58,900 nucleotides of DNA from SM23-78 sp041479965 (GTDB taxonomy: Archaea; Nanobdellota; Nanobdellia; Woesearchaeales; SM23-78): NCBI GenBank assembly GCA_041479965.1, contig JBGOZE010000001.1, forward strand, positions 1 to 58,900, given 5' to 3'. Both the position numbers and the translations under genes were made by a program. A model generated the notes under the pieces. It saw only the letters and a list, made by a program, of their open reading frames with translations, was not told the origin of the DNA and ran no database searches. Each line of letters begins with the position of its first letter. The first letter of the stretch is position 1. Shown in pieces: positions 17,911 to 26,557 of the stretch.

Positions 17911-18470
17911 CAACCACTCATTATTTTTTTCTTCACTAGCTCAAAGTCCTGGCTCATCTTTGCAAGATCCAGATTATTCTTCTTATAGGCTGAGAATTGG
18001 TTCTCAGATTTGTTAATGGAAAAAAATGCGGTAATGCTCTTGCCTGATAATCTATCTGAAGGAGGAAATACTTCTTCTGATGCGGGTATGCTCATTCCCG
18101 CATCTATTGCTCCTTTGAGGGCAGCATAGATTTTGGATCCTACAACGGGAGTCTGAAGTCCAATATCAAGCACTGCCTCTTTTACTTTTTTGGCGAGAGC
18201 TTTCTTGCCTAGCAAAAGGCCTGCAAGGTAGCAGGCAGGCAGGTTTTTGCATGAATATTTCCATCCTAGCTTAGCGAGAGCATTGGATTTCACGCCGCAT
18301 ACTATCTTGTCCCCTTGAATAGAGTATTCTGCTATCTGGATGATCATCTGCTTATTGGTTTTCCTCATGATTATCCTTCTTGTGTTGCTTTTCAGCAGGG
18401 CGAGTCTTTTCTTGTAATTGGTTCTTCCTTCTCTTTTCCTGCGGAAAGGTATGACTTTCTTTTTTGCCAT
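17910..18470 (-). CDS. rpl18: 50S ribosomal protein uL18
   Basis: 186 residues, the archaeal/eukaryotic L5-type protein that binds 5S rRNA with uL5. Landmarks are FRRKREGRTNYKKRLALLKS, CKNLPACYLAGLLLGKKA and GAIDAGMSIPASEEVFPPSDRL (read as adjacent segments). The C-terminal part is typical for archaea. The stop overlaps the uS5 start region by one base, a tight operon junction. Confidence 0.95.
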   Translation of the reverse strand: MAKKKVIPFRRKREGRTNYKKRLALLKSNTRRIIMRKTNKQMIIQIAEYSIQGDKIVCGVKSNALAKLGWKYSCKNLPACYLAGLLLGKKALAKKVKEAVLDIGLQTPVVGSKIYAALKGAIDAGMSIPASEEVFPPSDRLSGKSITAFFSINKSENQFSAYKKNNLDLAKMSQDFELVKKKIMSG

Positions 18471-18477
18471 TTATTAT

Positions 18478-19074
18478 TCACTCCGTATTGATTGCTTTCT
18501 CGTTTGCTTTGTCCGAACTGATGTCTTTTGCGTCATTCCTCTTGGCTTGAGCTTCTGGCTTTGCCTGTGCTTTCTTAGCAGTCCCTTGGCGGGTCTTGTC
18601 TGCTGGAGTCGCCACAGGCTCCTGAGGCTTGAGCAAAAGATTCTGTTCATGAATATGCAGCTTGATGTGTTTTATGCTTCTGAAATATCCTCCCTTCGAT
18701 CGGGAGTATAAATCCTTGAAATCCTCATTCTTTATCAGGCTGTTTTCTCTAAGGTACTTGAGGAATGATCTCTGGGCGCGTATCTTGTTCATCCAGGTCA
18801 GTTTCTTGGGTGCTCGAGCAGTGTATTTTCCCTTTCTCTTGCCCTCGCCTCTCCTGAGTCCCTTGCTCTTCTGCACTTTCCTCTTGTTAGCTCTGGCTCT
18901 TGATACTCCTTTTTTCTGCAAGCGCCAGACGGCTCCTTCTCCTATGAGCAGCCTCATGTCTGTCTTGGTTATTGCCTCCTTGATATCCTCAAGCCTCGCA
19001 GGGTCGAACACCGCTCTCTTGGGAGAGCAGCGCAAAATGCTTCCTGCAAGCCTTTTCTGGAGTTTAAGCATCAT
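18478..19074 (-). CDS. rpl19e: 50S ribosomal protein eL19
   Basis: 198 residues. The core begins LKLQKRLAGSILRCSPKRA with the typical ARANKRKVQKSKGLRRGEG stretch and the long helix around SFLKYLRENSLIKNEDFKDL. The core ends near residue 145; the rest is a Lys/Ala/Gln-rich, low-complexity tail. Two ATG codons in a row form the start. It has no counterpart in bacteria. Confidence 0.95.
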   Translation of the reverse strand: MMLKLQKRLAGSILRCSPKRAVFDPARLEDIKEAITKTDMRLLIGEGAVWRLQKKGVSRARANKRKVQKSKGLRRGEGKRKGKYTARAPKKLTWMNKIRAQRSFLKYLRENSLIKNEDFKDLYSRSKGGYFRSIKHIKLHIHEQNLLLKPQEPVATPADKTRQGTAKKAQAKPEAQAKRNDAKDISSDKANEKAINTE

Positions 19075-19119
19075 GTTCTTTGTCCCTCAAATCATCATTT
19101 TTAGTTTATTTTCATCCCT

Positions 19120-19755
19120 TCATTCTCTTTTGGTGAGCAGTTTGTCTTTCTCTTCTTTCTCAAGCTTTTTCTTCTCCTCTTCAGACACGGAAGGCTCTTC
19201 TTTTTTCAGCTCATCTTTTTTTGCCTCTTCCTTCTCTTTCTTCATCTTCTCGTCTGTGCTTTTCTTCTTGTCTTTCTGTTCTTCGAGCCTCTTTGTCCTT
19301 AAGGACTTTCTTTGTTTCAATGCGGTCTGTATCTTTTCAAGAGTCTCGTCAGCATCCAGGTTGATGATTACCAGTCCTTTTTTCTTGATTTCATTAATTA
19401 GCATCTGCCTCTTCCTGTTACCCAGGTTCGCAGATAGGATTATCCCGTCGTCCTTGGTCAGAGCGTTAAGCTGCGCCAAGTTAGATACAACAATAGGCCT
19501 CAACCCTGAGTGATGCAGGCCTCTGACTGCCTTGGGCGCCCTATAGCCTGTGCTGATTACTGGCGGAGCTCCTCTCTTGTGAAGCCTTTGCTTGTTATCC
19601 AATCCTCTGGCTCTTCGCCACATCTTGGCTAATTTCTTTTTTTTGTATATGTCTTTCCTTCGAAAAACCGGCTTCTTTTTCTTGAGTGCTCTTCGCTTTT
19701 CCAACAATTTCTTGATGTCGCGCATTTCTTGTTTTTCCTCTTCATTTAATTTCAT
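19120..19755 (-). CDS. rpl32e: 50S ribosomal protein eL32 with long charged tail
   Basis: 211 residues. The eL32 domain covers about residues 20-135 (KKPVFRRKDIYKKKKLAKMW, RRARGLDN, YRAPKAVRGLHHSGLRPIVV). The remaining about 75 residues are almost only Lys, Glu, Asp and Ser, an unusually long tail. The ATG overlaps the uL6 stop by 4 nt (ATGA). Confidence 0.93.
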   Translation of the reverse strand: MKLNEEEKQEMRDIKKLLEKRRALKKKKPVFRRKDIYKKKKLAKMWRRARGLDNKQRLHKRGAPPVISTGYRAPKAVRGLHHSGLRPIVVSNLAQLNALTKDDGIILSANLGNRKRQMLINEIKKKGLVIINLDADETLEKIQTALKQRKSLRTKRLEEQKDKKKSTDEKMKKEKEEAKKDELKKEEPSVSEEEKKKLEKEEKDKLLTKRE

Positions 19756-20300
19756 TTAATGATAGGCTTGCCATTTTTCTCGATGATGAATATGCCGTCT
19801 TGAAAAATTCTTTTATCAAAAGCAGACCTTCTGGTCAGTCTTTCTATGAGCGATGCTGTCCTGCCTGCAGCTTCTTTATCAACAGATTCTATCAGCAGGA
19901 ACTGGCCATCCACCTTGACATTCACGCCCTGCAGGATAGTGATAGTCCTCGGGATAGTCTCTCCGACAAAGTTCTTTATCTCGAACACGTTTCCTTTCAC
20001 ACTCACATTCATTGGGAAGTGGCTTGAGCAAATCCTCAGCTTGAAGGAATGACCGTGGCTTACTCCGTCGATCATGTTTTCCAAATGAGCAAGATAGGAA
20101 TGGATGAGCTTTTTTTCCCTTTGAGTGGCTTTCTGGGCCTCAAACATCACCAAGTTATTCATAACCTTAGCATTGATCTTGGGATTGTAAAGCTCTTTTT
20201 TCACTTCTCCTTTGGGTCCTTTCACAGTGAATATGCCGCCATCTATGCTGATGCTTATTCCCTGCGGGATTTCCAGTTCCTCTTTGAGTGTTGGTTTCAT
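19752..20300 (-). CDS. rpl6: 50S ribosomal protein uL6
   Basis: 182 residues, standard length, with the two uL6 repeats: GGIFTVKGPKGEVKKELYNP near the N-terminus and GNVFEIKNFVGETIPRTI in the second. LIHSYLAHLENMIDGVSHG is the linker helix. It sits near the GTPase-associated centre of the large subunit. It is followed directly by eL32. Confidence 0.96.
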   Translation of the reverse strand: MKPTLKEELEIPQGISISIDGGIFTVKGPKGEVKKELYNPKINAKVMNNLVMFEAQKATQREKKLIHSYLAHLENMIDGVSHGHSFKLRICSSHFPMNVSVKGNVFEIKNFVGETIPRTITILQGVNVKVDGQFLLIESVDKEAAGRTASLIERLTRRSAFDKRIFQDGIFIIEKNGKPIIK

Positions 20301-20332
20301 TTTCAGTGATTATGTTTTTAATAGCAGTGTTC

Positions 20333-20725
20333 TTAGTAGCAGTAGCTTACCAATTTGCCGCCGAGCCCTTTCTTCTTGGCCTCGACATTGGTCATCATCC
20401 CTTGGGAAGTGCTGATCACGAGCATTCCGAAATCCTTTGCAGGCAGGAATCTCTTCTCGAACTTCTCGAAGTTGTCTTTCTTCACGCTGAAGCGCGGCTT
20501 GACAACGCCCGTCTTGTTGATGTTACCTATCAGGTGAATCTTGAGGAAATCACCTTTTGAGTCCTTTATCTCCTCGAAGCCTCCAATGTACCTGTTATCC
20601 TGCATAATGCTAAGCACTTTCTTGATTATCTTGGAATTATTCTTGGTCAATATCTCTTTCCTTCCTGCTCGCTCATAGGTATCAATCTGGGAAAGCACAT
20701 TGGATAATGGATCATTTAAACTCAT
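20333..20725 (-). CDS. rps8: 30S ribosomal protein uS8
   Basis: 130 residues, exactly the archaeal length. It binds helix 21 of 16S rRNA. Landmarks are DPLSNVLSQIDTYERAGRKE, VLSIMQDNRYIGGFE and the C-terminal ISTSQGMMTNVEAKKKGLGG, whose STSxG motif is the rRNA-binding signature. Confidence 0.97.
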   Translation of the reverse strand: MSLNDPLSNVLSQIDTYERAGRKEILTKNNSKIIKKVLSIMQDNRYIGGFEEIKDSKGDFLKIHLIGNINKTGVVKPRFSVKKDNFEKFEKRFLPAKDFGMLVISTSQGMMTNVEAKKKGLGGKLVSYCY

Positions 20726-20746
20726 CTTTTTACCTCAATCATATTT

Positions 20747-20953
20747 TTAGTTATATTTCTTGAATCCAATCTTGGGCGCTACTTCTCTGAAGCATTGCCT
20801 ACAGAAATGCAAGCCGTACTTGCTTATGTGAGCGGCTGTCTGCCCGCATCTTCTGCATCTTTTCGTTGATCTGCCGAATGTTCTCTCTCGAGGAACATTG
20901 TGCTTCTGGAACTTGATGTGCTTGGCAGGCTTGTTCCTTATCTGTTTCAGCAT
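20747..20953 (-). CDS. rps14: 30S ribosomal protein uS14 (zinc type)
   Basis: 68 residues. Four cysteines, C33, C36, C51 and C54 (CRRC and CRQC), form the zinc site, and HFCRQCFREVAPKIGFKKY is the conserved end. The N-terminal about 12 residues extend beyond the usual 50-57 residue archaeal form; the ATG at 20953 is the only ATG that covers the conserved start. Confidence 0.95.
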   Translation of the reverse strand: MLKQIRNKPAKHIKFQKHNVPRERTFGRSTKRCRRCGQTAAHISKYGLHFCRQCFREVAPKIGFKKYN

Positions 20954-20991
20954 TTTGGTGAAATGGGTTGTGGTTATCTGGCATTCCTCCT

Positions 20992-21531
20992 TTATTGTTG
21001 TTCTTTCTGTTCATCGGAGAGTTGGACTCCGAATTTATTCTTCATGAACGTGATGGCATCTTCCTGGCTGATCTTGTGTCTTCGAGGAATCTTTCTCTTC
21101 ATGATCTTCCTTCTCTTTATCCTGAAACCAGGCCTCTGCAGAGTGACTGATACTTGCAAGCCCATGATACCTATCTTCGGGTCGTACTTGGCATCAGGTA
21201 TGTCTATGTACTCAGGTATTCCAAAAGATAAGTTTCCATAATCATCAAAATTGCTCTTTGCGAGCAGGTTATCTTTAGCAGCAAGCATCCTTTTAGCCAA
21301 TTCCTCTGCTTTTTCATTCCTGAAGGTTATCTTGCATCCTATTGGCAAGCCAGGTCTGAGCCCCCAGTTGGCTATTCTCTTCTGGGTTATGGTCTTGACT
21401 GGTGAGAAGCCTGTGATGTTCTTCAGCAAGGTTACACCTTTCTCTAGCACAGCCTGCTCTTTGCCTGCACCTATGTTCAAGGTGAGCTTCTCTATCCTTA
21501 TGTCTCGCATTGCTGAACTCATTTTAATCAT
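20992..21531 (-). CDS. rpl5: 50S ribosomal protein uL5
   Basis: 179 residues. It binds 5S rRNA and contacts the P-site tRNA. Landmarks are RIEKLTLNIGAGKE, GFSPVKTITQKRIANWGLRP, GIPEYIDIPDAKYDPKIGIM and the archaeal C-terminus RRKIMKRKIPRRHKISQEDA. The ATG at 21531 is 6 nt after the eS4 stop; a second ATG (21522) is three codons in and could be the true start. Confidence 0.96.
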   Translation of the reverse strand: MIKMSSAMRDIRIEKLTLNIGAGKEQAVLEKGVTLLKNITGFSPVKTITQKRIANWGLRPGLPIGCKITFRNEKAEELAKRMLAAKDNLLAKSNFDDYGNLSFGIPEYIDIPDAKYDPKIGIMGLQVSVTLQRPGFRIKRRKIMKRKIPRRHKISQEDAITFMKNKFGVQLSDEQKEQQ

Positions 21532-21537
21532 TCACTT

Positions 21538-22368
21538 TCATTCACTTGGGTTTTCAGCTGATTTTTCAGCTGATTTGCTTTTTTCAGCTGTCTTCTCAAC
21601 TGATTTAGCCGCTGGCTTCTCTGCTACTTTCTCAGTCTTTTTCGCTTCCTTTGCAGCCACCAGCTTGTCTGTGACTGAAATCACCGGCTTGTCTTTGCCA
21701 ATCACAAAAGCATAGGCTTTCTTGGTTTCAAAAACATCATGGTCTAGGCGGAAGATTATGTTTTCTCTCTTGAAATCATCCACCATCACGACCTTTCCTA
21801 TGTGCTTTCCCTTGTAGAGAAAGACCAAGGCTCCTTTTTCTAGCTTGAGCACCTGCTTTATCTGGTGGTCAGGGATGGTGTATGATATGGAATCAAAAAT
21901 CTTGATCTCATGGAGGACGGGATCGTTGCTCTTCATCTCAAAGTTCCTTCCGTCGCTGCAATTGATCTGCACAGTACCCTTGGAAAGGTTCTTCTTGTTC
22001 CAAACCTTGGAAAGCTTCAGCTTGGCCTCATCGTTCTTTATCTTCAGGAAGAAGAGAGTGTTCTCTTCATTAACCAGGAGCCTGTAATTCTCGTCGAGAG
22101 CGGGGAAGCTCACGACATCAAGGAAGCCAACAGGATACTTTTCGTCATACACATAGTTGCTGTTGATCATGACGTCCTTGTTCTTGATCATGTACTTTGA
22201 CTCCTTGGTCGTCTGGGTCTTGCTCAGCATCTCTTTGAGGACGGTGTTGAGAGGTAGGCACAGAGTGAAGTCTCGACCAGCATTGGGCCTTGTGATGAAC
22301 ATGTTCTCCTTTCTAAGCACATCCCATCTCTTCGGTGCGTTTATTCTCTTTATGTGATCTTTGACCAT
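21538..22368 (-). CDS. rps4e: 30S ribosomal protein eS4
   Basis: 276 residues. The start HIKRINAPKRWDVLRKENMF is typical of the family, followed by the S4-like RNA-binding motif, the central domain (PVGFLDVVSFPALDENYRLL) and a KOW motif (GALVFLYKGKHIGKVVMVDD). Residues after about 235 form a Lys/Ala/Ser/Glu-rich tail with near-repeats of EKxAEK/KSAEK. Confidence 0.95.
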   Translation of the reverse strand: MVKDHIKRINAPKRWDVLRKENMFITRPNAGRDFTLCLPLNTVLKEMLSKTQTTKESKYMIKNKDVMINSNYVYDEKYPVGFLDVVSFPALDENYRLLVNEENTLFFLKIKNDEAKLKLSKVWNKKNLSKGTVQINCSDGRNFEMKSNDPVLHEIKIFDSISYTIPDHQIKQVLKLEKGALVFLYKGKHIGKVVMVDDFKRENIIFRLDHDVFETKKAYAFVIGKDKPVISVTDKLVAAKEAKKTEKVAEKPAAKSVEKTAEKSKSAEKSAENPSE

Positions 22369-22402
22369 TTTTTCAAACCCTTTTGCTTTTCTTCTTGTTT
22401 AT

Positions 22403-22801
22403 CTACTTCTTTTCCTGCTTTTTTTCTCGCTCTTTATTGCCGAGCCGTTTCTTATCATCTAAATTGAGCTCAATAATCAGGAGGTTGGAGGCATGGATAA
22501 AGGGTCTGCTCTTGGAGCCATCCTTCTTGGAAATCTCAATTCCAGTTATCATCACTCTGCTTTTCTTTGAGTCTACCATCTCAACTTTTCCTTCTTTGGC
22601 CTTGAATTTTCCCCTCATGACCTTTACTTTATCGCCTGTTATCACGCGCACTCTCCTTATGCCCTGTTTTTGAGCCAACTCTTTGCTCAGGTGAGCAGTG
22701 AGGAATCTTCCTCTCAGGTTGAGCGGAGCATTATACCTGTACTTTCTCTGCTTTCTTGGTTTCTTGCTCCCTTTCCATTGCGCGGAAAAATCTTTTTTCA
22801 T
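22403..22801 (-). CDS. rpl24: 50S ribosomal protein uL24
   Basis: 132 residues, archaeal L26-type. The N-terminal basic part (SKKPRKQRKYRYNAPLNLRG) leads to the KOW domain (GDKVKVMRGKFKAKEGKVEM) and PFIHASNLLIIELNLDD. It ends with a short Lys/Glu tail. It is an early assembly protein that binds the 5' part of 23S rRNA. Confidence 0.95.
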   Translation of the reverse strand: MKKDFSAQWKGSKKPRKQRKYRYNAPLNLRGRFLTAHLSKELAQKQGIRRVRVITGDKVKVMRGKFKAKEGKVEMVDSKKSRVMITGIEISKKDGSKSRPFIHASNLLIIELNLDDKKRLGNKEREKKQEKK

Positions 22802-22833
22802 TTGAATACCTCAAACATCATGCTTTTCATGGC

Positions 22834-23235
22834 CTAAACGATTAGTTTTGCTATCTTGGCTATGCCAGGCCATCTCTCTGTGACTTCTTTTGCTATTGGT
22901 CCCTTGAAAATGGTTCCCTTAGGGGTGCCTTTGTCATCCTTGAGCACGACAGCAGCATTATCCTCGAACTTTATCCTCACGCCGCCAGGCCTTCGATATT
23001 CTCTTTTTTGCCTCACTATGACTGCGAACACAACCTGTTTTCTCATGTCAGGTCGTCCCTTGACAACAGAAGCCACTATCAGGTCGCCGATGCCTGCAGA
23101 TGAGTTCCTGCCCTTGACTGTCTTGGATCCCTTGACCGAGATTAACTTCAGCAGTTTGGCTCCTGAATTGTCACAGGTCTCTATGCGTGATTCTTTCTGG
23201 AACGCATCTGTTATGTTGGCTTTGACTGCTTTCAT
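22834..23235 (-). CDS. rpl14: 50S ribosomal protein uL14
   Basis: 133 residues, full length and without a charged tail. It has CDNSGAKLLKLISVKG, the GDLIVASVVKGRPDMRKQV strand pair and the conserved end GTIFKGPIAKEVTERWPGIA. It contacts the small subunit at bridge B8. Confidence 0.97.
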   Translation of the reverse strand: MKAVKANITDAFQKESRIETCDNSGAKLLKLISVKGSKTVKGRNSSAGIGDLIVASVVKGRPDMRKQVVFAVIVRQKREYRRPGGVRIKFEDNAAVVLKDDKGTPKGTIFKGPIAKEVTERWPGIAKIAKLIV

Positions 23236-23269
23236 TTTATCTCACTCATCCATGCATTAATTATTTCCA

Positions 23270-23737
23270 TTATTCCTGTTCGATCTCTTGTTTCTTTTTC
23301 TTGTCGTACTTATCTTTGTCTATCTCCTCATCAGGAGAGGCAGGCTTTTGCTTTTCAGGCACAACTCCTTCCTGTAAAAGCTCGCTCTTCACAGCTTGCT
23401 TTTTTGATTCCCTGCCCAGTATCTCTACGACCACAAAATGCTTGGTCTTGGAAATGGGCTTGGTCTCTGATATCAAGACCATGTCTCCTTTCTTTGCATC
23501 TATGCATTCGGGATTGTGGGCTTTGATTTTGCTGCGCCTGTTCTCGTATCTCTCATATTTTGGAACAAACGCTCTCCTAGTCCATTCCGCTGTGATGGTC
23601 TTGGTCATTCTGTCGCTTATGACGGTGCCTTTGAAAACTCGTCCTCTCACGGTTATGTTTCCGTGAAAAGGGCAGTTCTTGTCAGAGCATTTCTTACTAG
23701 GTATCTGCGCTTCCAATCCTATTCCTTTTGTTTTCAT
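23270..23737 (-). CDS. rps17: 30S ribosomal protein uS17
   Basis: 155 residues. The archaeal N-terminus has the CSDKNCPFHG pair of cysteines; the OB-fold core runs from ITVRGRVFKGTVISDRMTKT to the CIDAKKGDMVLISETKPISK segment and FVVVEIL. The C-terminal about 45 residues are a Lys/Glu/Asp-rich tail not found in typical members. Confidence 0.95.
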   Translation of the reverse strand: MKTKGIGLEAQIPSKKCSDKNCPFHGNITVRGRVFKGTVISDRMTKTITAEWTRRAFVPKYERYENRRSKIKAHNPECIDAKKGDMVLISETKPISKTKHFVVVEILGRESKKQAVKSELLQEGVVPEKQKPASPDEEIDKDKYDKKKKQEIEQE

Positions 23738-23822
23738 TTTGCTTGGGCTCCGAAACGATAGTTTTAGTTTTGATTTTTGATTTTGATTGCCATAATCTTT
23801 TCTTGATGTTTTCGTGTTATTT

Positions 23823-24065
23823 TCATTTTTTGAGCTTGATTCTTTCCTCAGGCCTACGCATTATCTCGTTGCCTTGAATCTTTTTTCCATCGATTAGGAA
23901 GACCACTCCATTTTTCAGCAGTGTTTTTTCCTGATTTTGATCGTTCATGATTCTGAATGTGTTCCTCGTCTCGTCTATTATTTTTCCTTCCAGGCGCTCC
24001 AGGCTCTTGTTGTCAGAGCGAAGGACCTTTATTTTTGTGCCTATGAATTCTGCTGAGTGCGTCAT
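23823..24065 (-). CDS. rnp1: Ribonuclease P protein component 1 (Rpp29/Pop4 homologue)
   Basis: 80 residues from the chosen ATG, the size of the Rpp29 fold. The protein binds RNase P RNA and helps tRNA 5' maturation with Rnp4. Sm-like beta segments are visible: EFIGTKIKVLRSDNKSLERL, EGKIIDETRNTFRI, KTLLKNGVVFLIDGKKIQGN and the conserved RRPEERIKL end. The frame is open further upstream through a TTG at 24101 that lies inside aIF1; the ATG at 24065 is preceded by AAGGGAA. Its place between aIF1 and uS17 is conserved in archaea. Confidence 0.9.
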   Translation of the reverse strand: MTHSAEFIGTKIKVLRSDNKSLERLEGKIIDETRNTFRIMNDQNQEKTLLKNGVVFLIDGKKIQGNEIMRRPEERIKLKK

Positions 24066-24084
24066 ATTCCCTTTCTTGTCAATC

Positions 24085-24396
24085 TTATTTTTTGATTTCA
24101 ATCGTGTCTGGGCTGAAGCCGAGTTTGATGAGCTCTGCCTTCAATTCTCTCAGGTGGTGGCCTTGGAGTTCAATCACGCCTTCCTTGGCTGTGCCTCCAC
24201 AGGCGAACCTGGATTTCAGCTTACTCGCCAATTCCTTGAGGTTGATTTCGTTCTGGTTGATGCCCTTCACGACGGTGCTAATCTTCCCGAACTTCTTCTT
24301 GACTGTGGCAACCTCAATCTTTTGGTTCTCCTTTGCGATCGTCTCACAAACGCAAAGCTCTTCCGGCAGCCCGCACGTACTGCATGTTTCACTCAT
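24085..24396 (-). CDS. Translation initiation factor aIF1 (SUI1 family)
   Basis: 103 residues. It acts on the 30S subunit in start-codon selection. The SUI1 domain covers about residues 25-100 (FGKISTVVKGINQNEINLKE, KSRFACGGTAKEGVIELQGH). The N-terminus carries CSTCGLPEELCVC, a short Cys-rich zinc-knuckle-like element found in many archaeal members. The ATG overlaps the uL29 stop by 4 nt. Confidence 0.93.
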   Translation of the reverse strand: MSETCSTCGLPEELCVCETIAKENQKIEVATVKKKFGKISTVVKGINQNEINLKELASKLKSRFACGGTAKEGVIELQGHHLRELKAELIKLGFSPDTIEIKK

Positions 24397-24623
24397 TTTG
24401 TTTTTGGTGTTTTTTTTGTTGTTCTCGATTTAAGTTCCTTGTCTGTGCTATTGATGAGCATGATTCTGGCCATGTCCTTCTTCATTTTTTTCAATTGGCC
24501 TGAGTTCTTAGGAGGGGTTCCTGTGTGGACCTGAGAGTTGAGCTTGATGATTTCGAGCTCCAACTCTTTCATCTTCTTGTCACGCTCCTCTTTGTCCATG
24601 CTGGCCAGTTCCTTATATTTCAT
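24393..24623 (-). CDS. rpl29: 50S ribosomal protein uL29
   Basis: 76 residues, two helices: MKYKELASMDKEERDKKMKE and a second with SGQLKKMKKDMARIMLI, joined by the typical VHTGTPPKN loop. It sits near the polypeptide exit tunnel. It overlaps the end of uS3 by 11 nt. Confidence 0.95.
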   Translation of the reverse strand: MKYKELASMDKEERDKKMKELELEIIKLNSQVHTGTPPKNSGQLKKMKKDMARIMLINSTDKELKSRTTKKTPKTK

Positions 24624-25524
24624 CTTGCACCTCTGCTTCTGCTTCAGATGCTGGCTCGGGTTCAGATGCTTCTTCTGCTGATTCGCTCTCTTGAGCGCTT
24701 TCCTGGGCTATATCCTGAGATGCGGGGTTTTTTCTCTTTGCTTCCTTTGGTTTGGGAGCTGTTTTTTTCTGGGCAGATTTTCTCGGCTGCTTGGTTTCTT
24801 GCTTTTTCTTTCCAGCCTCATCTTTGTCTTCTCCACCTCTAGGCTCCAGCTCCTTGATTTTCTGCTCTATTTCCTTTTTGACATTGCCGTCTTTCACTTC
24901 TTCAACCTGACCAGGCGCCACAATCTCCTCTTCTTTAAGGGAAAGCCTGTCTGGCAGGATGGTTCCTGGAAGCATGATGCTCACTTTTATGCCCACCGTC
25001 CCGCTTTTGAGCTGGGCCGCAGCATAGGCCACTTTAACTTCTGACACTGCGACGTCTCCGCATTTCTTTAAGTAGCCTTGATAAAATCTCCATGACTTAG
25101 CTCTTGCGCTCGGAACCTTGCCTGATATCAAGATCTCTACTCCCACGGCTCCAGAACCCATGATATCCGCCATGGCTTTGTGTCCTATGCCTTTGAATCT
25201 TGCCATGCCGAACTTCTCCAATGAATTGGCTATCATCTCTGCCATTATATTAACATCCAGTCCTATGCTCAGGACCTCTTCTATCTCAATCTGCGGGTTT
25301 TCCAGCTTGAAAACTTGCTTCAGATCCTGGGTGAGCTTGGTGATGTTGGTTCCAGACCTGCCTACGACTAAGCCTGGCCTGCTTGTGCTTATGATTATCT
25401 TCTCTCCTAGAGGAGTCCTTTGCAGCTTGACATCGCTCAAGCCTACCCTACTCAGGTTAGTCCTAATGTATTCCTTGATTTCAAATTCCTTTACGTTCTG
25501 GTTGACGAATTTTCTCTCAATCAA
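24613..25524 (-). CDS. rps3: 30S ribosomal protein uS3
   Basis: 303 residues. KH domain GLVVGRSGTNITKLTQDL (about residues 50-67), then the C-terminal S3 domain (MGSGAVGVEILISGKVPSAR, AKSWRFYQGYLKKCGDVA). The last about 95 residues are a Lys then Glu/Ala/Ser-rich tail. Start: the sequence GAGGGTGAT places the ribosome-binding site about 6 nt before a TTG at 25524, giving the family start (L/M)IERKFV; a GTG at 25533 is the alternative but overlaps the ribosome-binding site. Confidence 0.93.
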   Translation of the reverse strand: MIERKFVNQNVKEFEIKEYIRTNLSRVGLSDVKLQRTPLGEKIIISTSRPGLVVGRSGTNITKLTQDLKQVFKLENPQIEIEEVLSIGLDVNIMAEMIANSLEKFGMARFKGIGHKAMADIMGSGAVGVEILISGKVPSARAKSWRFYQGYLKKCGDVAVSEVKVAYAAAQLKSGTVGIKVSIMLPGTILPDRLSLKEEEIVAPGQVEEVKDGNVKKEIEQKIKELEPRGGEDKDEAGKKKQETKQPRKSAQKKTAPKPKEAKRKNPASQDIAQESAQESESAEEASEPEPASEAEAEVQDEI

Positions 25525-25581
25525 AAAAATCACCCTCGGTTATTTTTTTGATGTTCCAAAAATTTACAATTTTTGCAACAA

Positions 25582-26130
25582 TCATTTTGTTTCACTGGCG
25601 TTTTTTTCTGCTGTTTTATTATTATCATCTGCTTTCTGTTCTGCCTTTTTCTTCTCTTTCTTCTCTTCTTTCTTGATTTCTTTCTTAGAGTCTCTCTTAG
25701 TCTCAGTCTCCTCTGCGGCAATCTCAATATGAGTCCTTTTCATCCTTATCCTTCTTTTTCTTCCATAATGGAATGGCTCTGCAGCCTTCTGGGCACAAGC
25801 ATGGATAATCTTAAGCTCTGTGCTCAGGCCCTTGTTCGAGGCGTTGGCCTCAAGTGATTTTAACAGGAACATGAATTGCTTTGCTGCCTTGTAAGGATAT
25901 TTGCCGCTGCCCATTCCCTTCTTGTGCCCTGCGCCCTCTGTGAATCTCCTGAAGGGTATGGCAACCTTTTGCTTCATTACGTTCTCAAGCAGGGCAATGG
26001 CGTTCTTTACCTGCCTTCCCTTGATATAGGAGCAAATCTCGATTGCGTGCCTGGTGGATATGCCGAGGTCTCTGCCAACTACCTTGACCACGTTCTCCTT
26101 GTCTGACTTGAAAGCGTATTTGTATTTCAT
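25582..26130 (-). CDS. rpl22: 50S ribosomal protein uL22
   Basis: 182 residues. The core (about residues 1-140) has ISTRHAIEICSYIKGRQVKN, VAIPFRRFTEGAGHKKGMGS and GRKRRIRMKRTHIEIA; the loop extends into the exit tunnel. The last about 40 residues are a Lys/Glu/Asn-rich tail. The 25525-25581 gap before uS3 holds no gene. Confidence 0.95.
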   Translation of the reverse strand: MKYKYAFKSDKENVVKVVGRDLGISTRHAIEICSYIKGRQVKNAIALLENVMKQKVAIPFRRFTEGAGHKKGMGSGKYPYKAAKQFMFLLKSLEANASNKGLSTELKIIHACAQKAAEPFHYGRKRRIRMKRTHIEIAAEETETKRDSKKEIKKEEKKEKKKAEQKADDNNKTAEKNASETK

Positions 26131-26166
26131 CTTGCTGCCTTACAGTTAATCATCCTATATTCATGC

Positions 26167-26547
26167 TTATTTGACAGAGAGGCTTGCACTTGACTTGGTC
26201 GCTCCGATTCCGGGGGCGTTGTGCATGACCTTCCTTCTTGTGAGAGCGTACTCTCCCAATCGGTGCCCTATCATTTCCCCGATTATTGTAACTGGCTGGA
26301 ATGTTTTGCCATCATAAATCATGATTAGCTTGCCTACCATAAATGGAAGGATTATCATACTTCTGAGGTGAGTCTTGATTGGCTTCTTGCTGTTCTGCAC
26401 CTTGGCCATGAATTTCTTTTCAGCATCAGTGAGCCTGTTTATTTTCCTGCGCTCATTGCTCGGCAAAAGCAAGGATAGTTCTGCGGAGCTTAATTTCTGG
26501 AGTTCCTCAAGTGTTTTTCCTTGATAAGTGAATTCTTGTCTTGCCAT
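26167..26547 (-). CDS. rps19: 30S ribosomal protein uS19
   Basis: 126 residues. Archaeal form with an N-terminal extension (FTYQGKTLEELQKLSSAELS) and the conserved core (KKPIKTHLRSMIILPFMVGK, GEMIGHRLGEYALTRR, HNAPGIGATKSS). It binds the 30S head with uS13. The ATG at 26547 follows AAGGTG; the GTG two codons upstream overlaps this site and is rejected. Confidence 0.95.
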   Translation of the reverse strand: MARQEFTYQGKTLEELQKLSSAELSLLLPSNERRKINRLTDAEKKFMAKVQNSKKPIKTHLRSMIILPFMVGKLIMIYDGKTFQPVTIIGEMIGHRLGEYALTRRKVMHNAPGIGATKSSASLSVK

Positions 26548-26557
26548 TTTCACACCT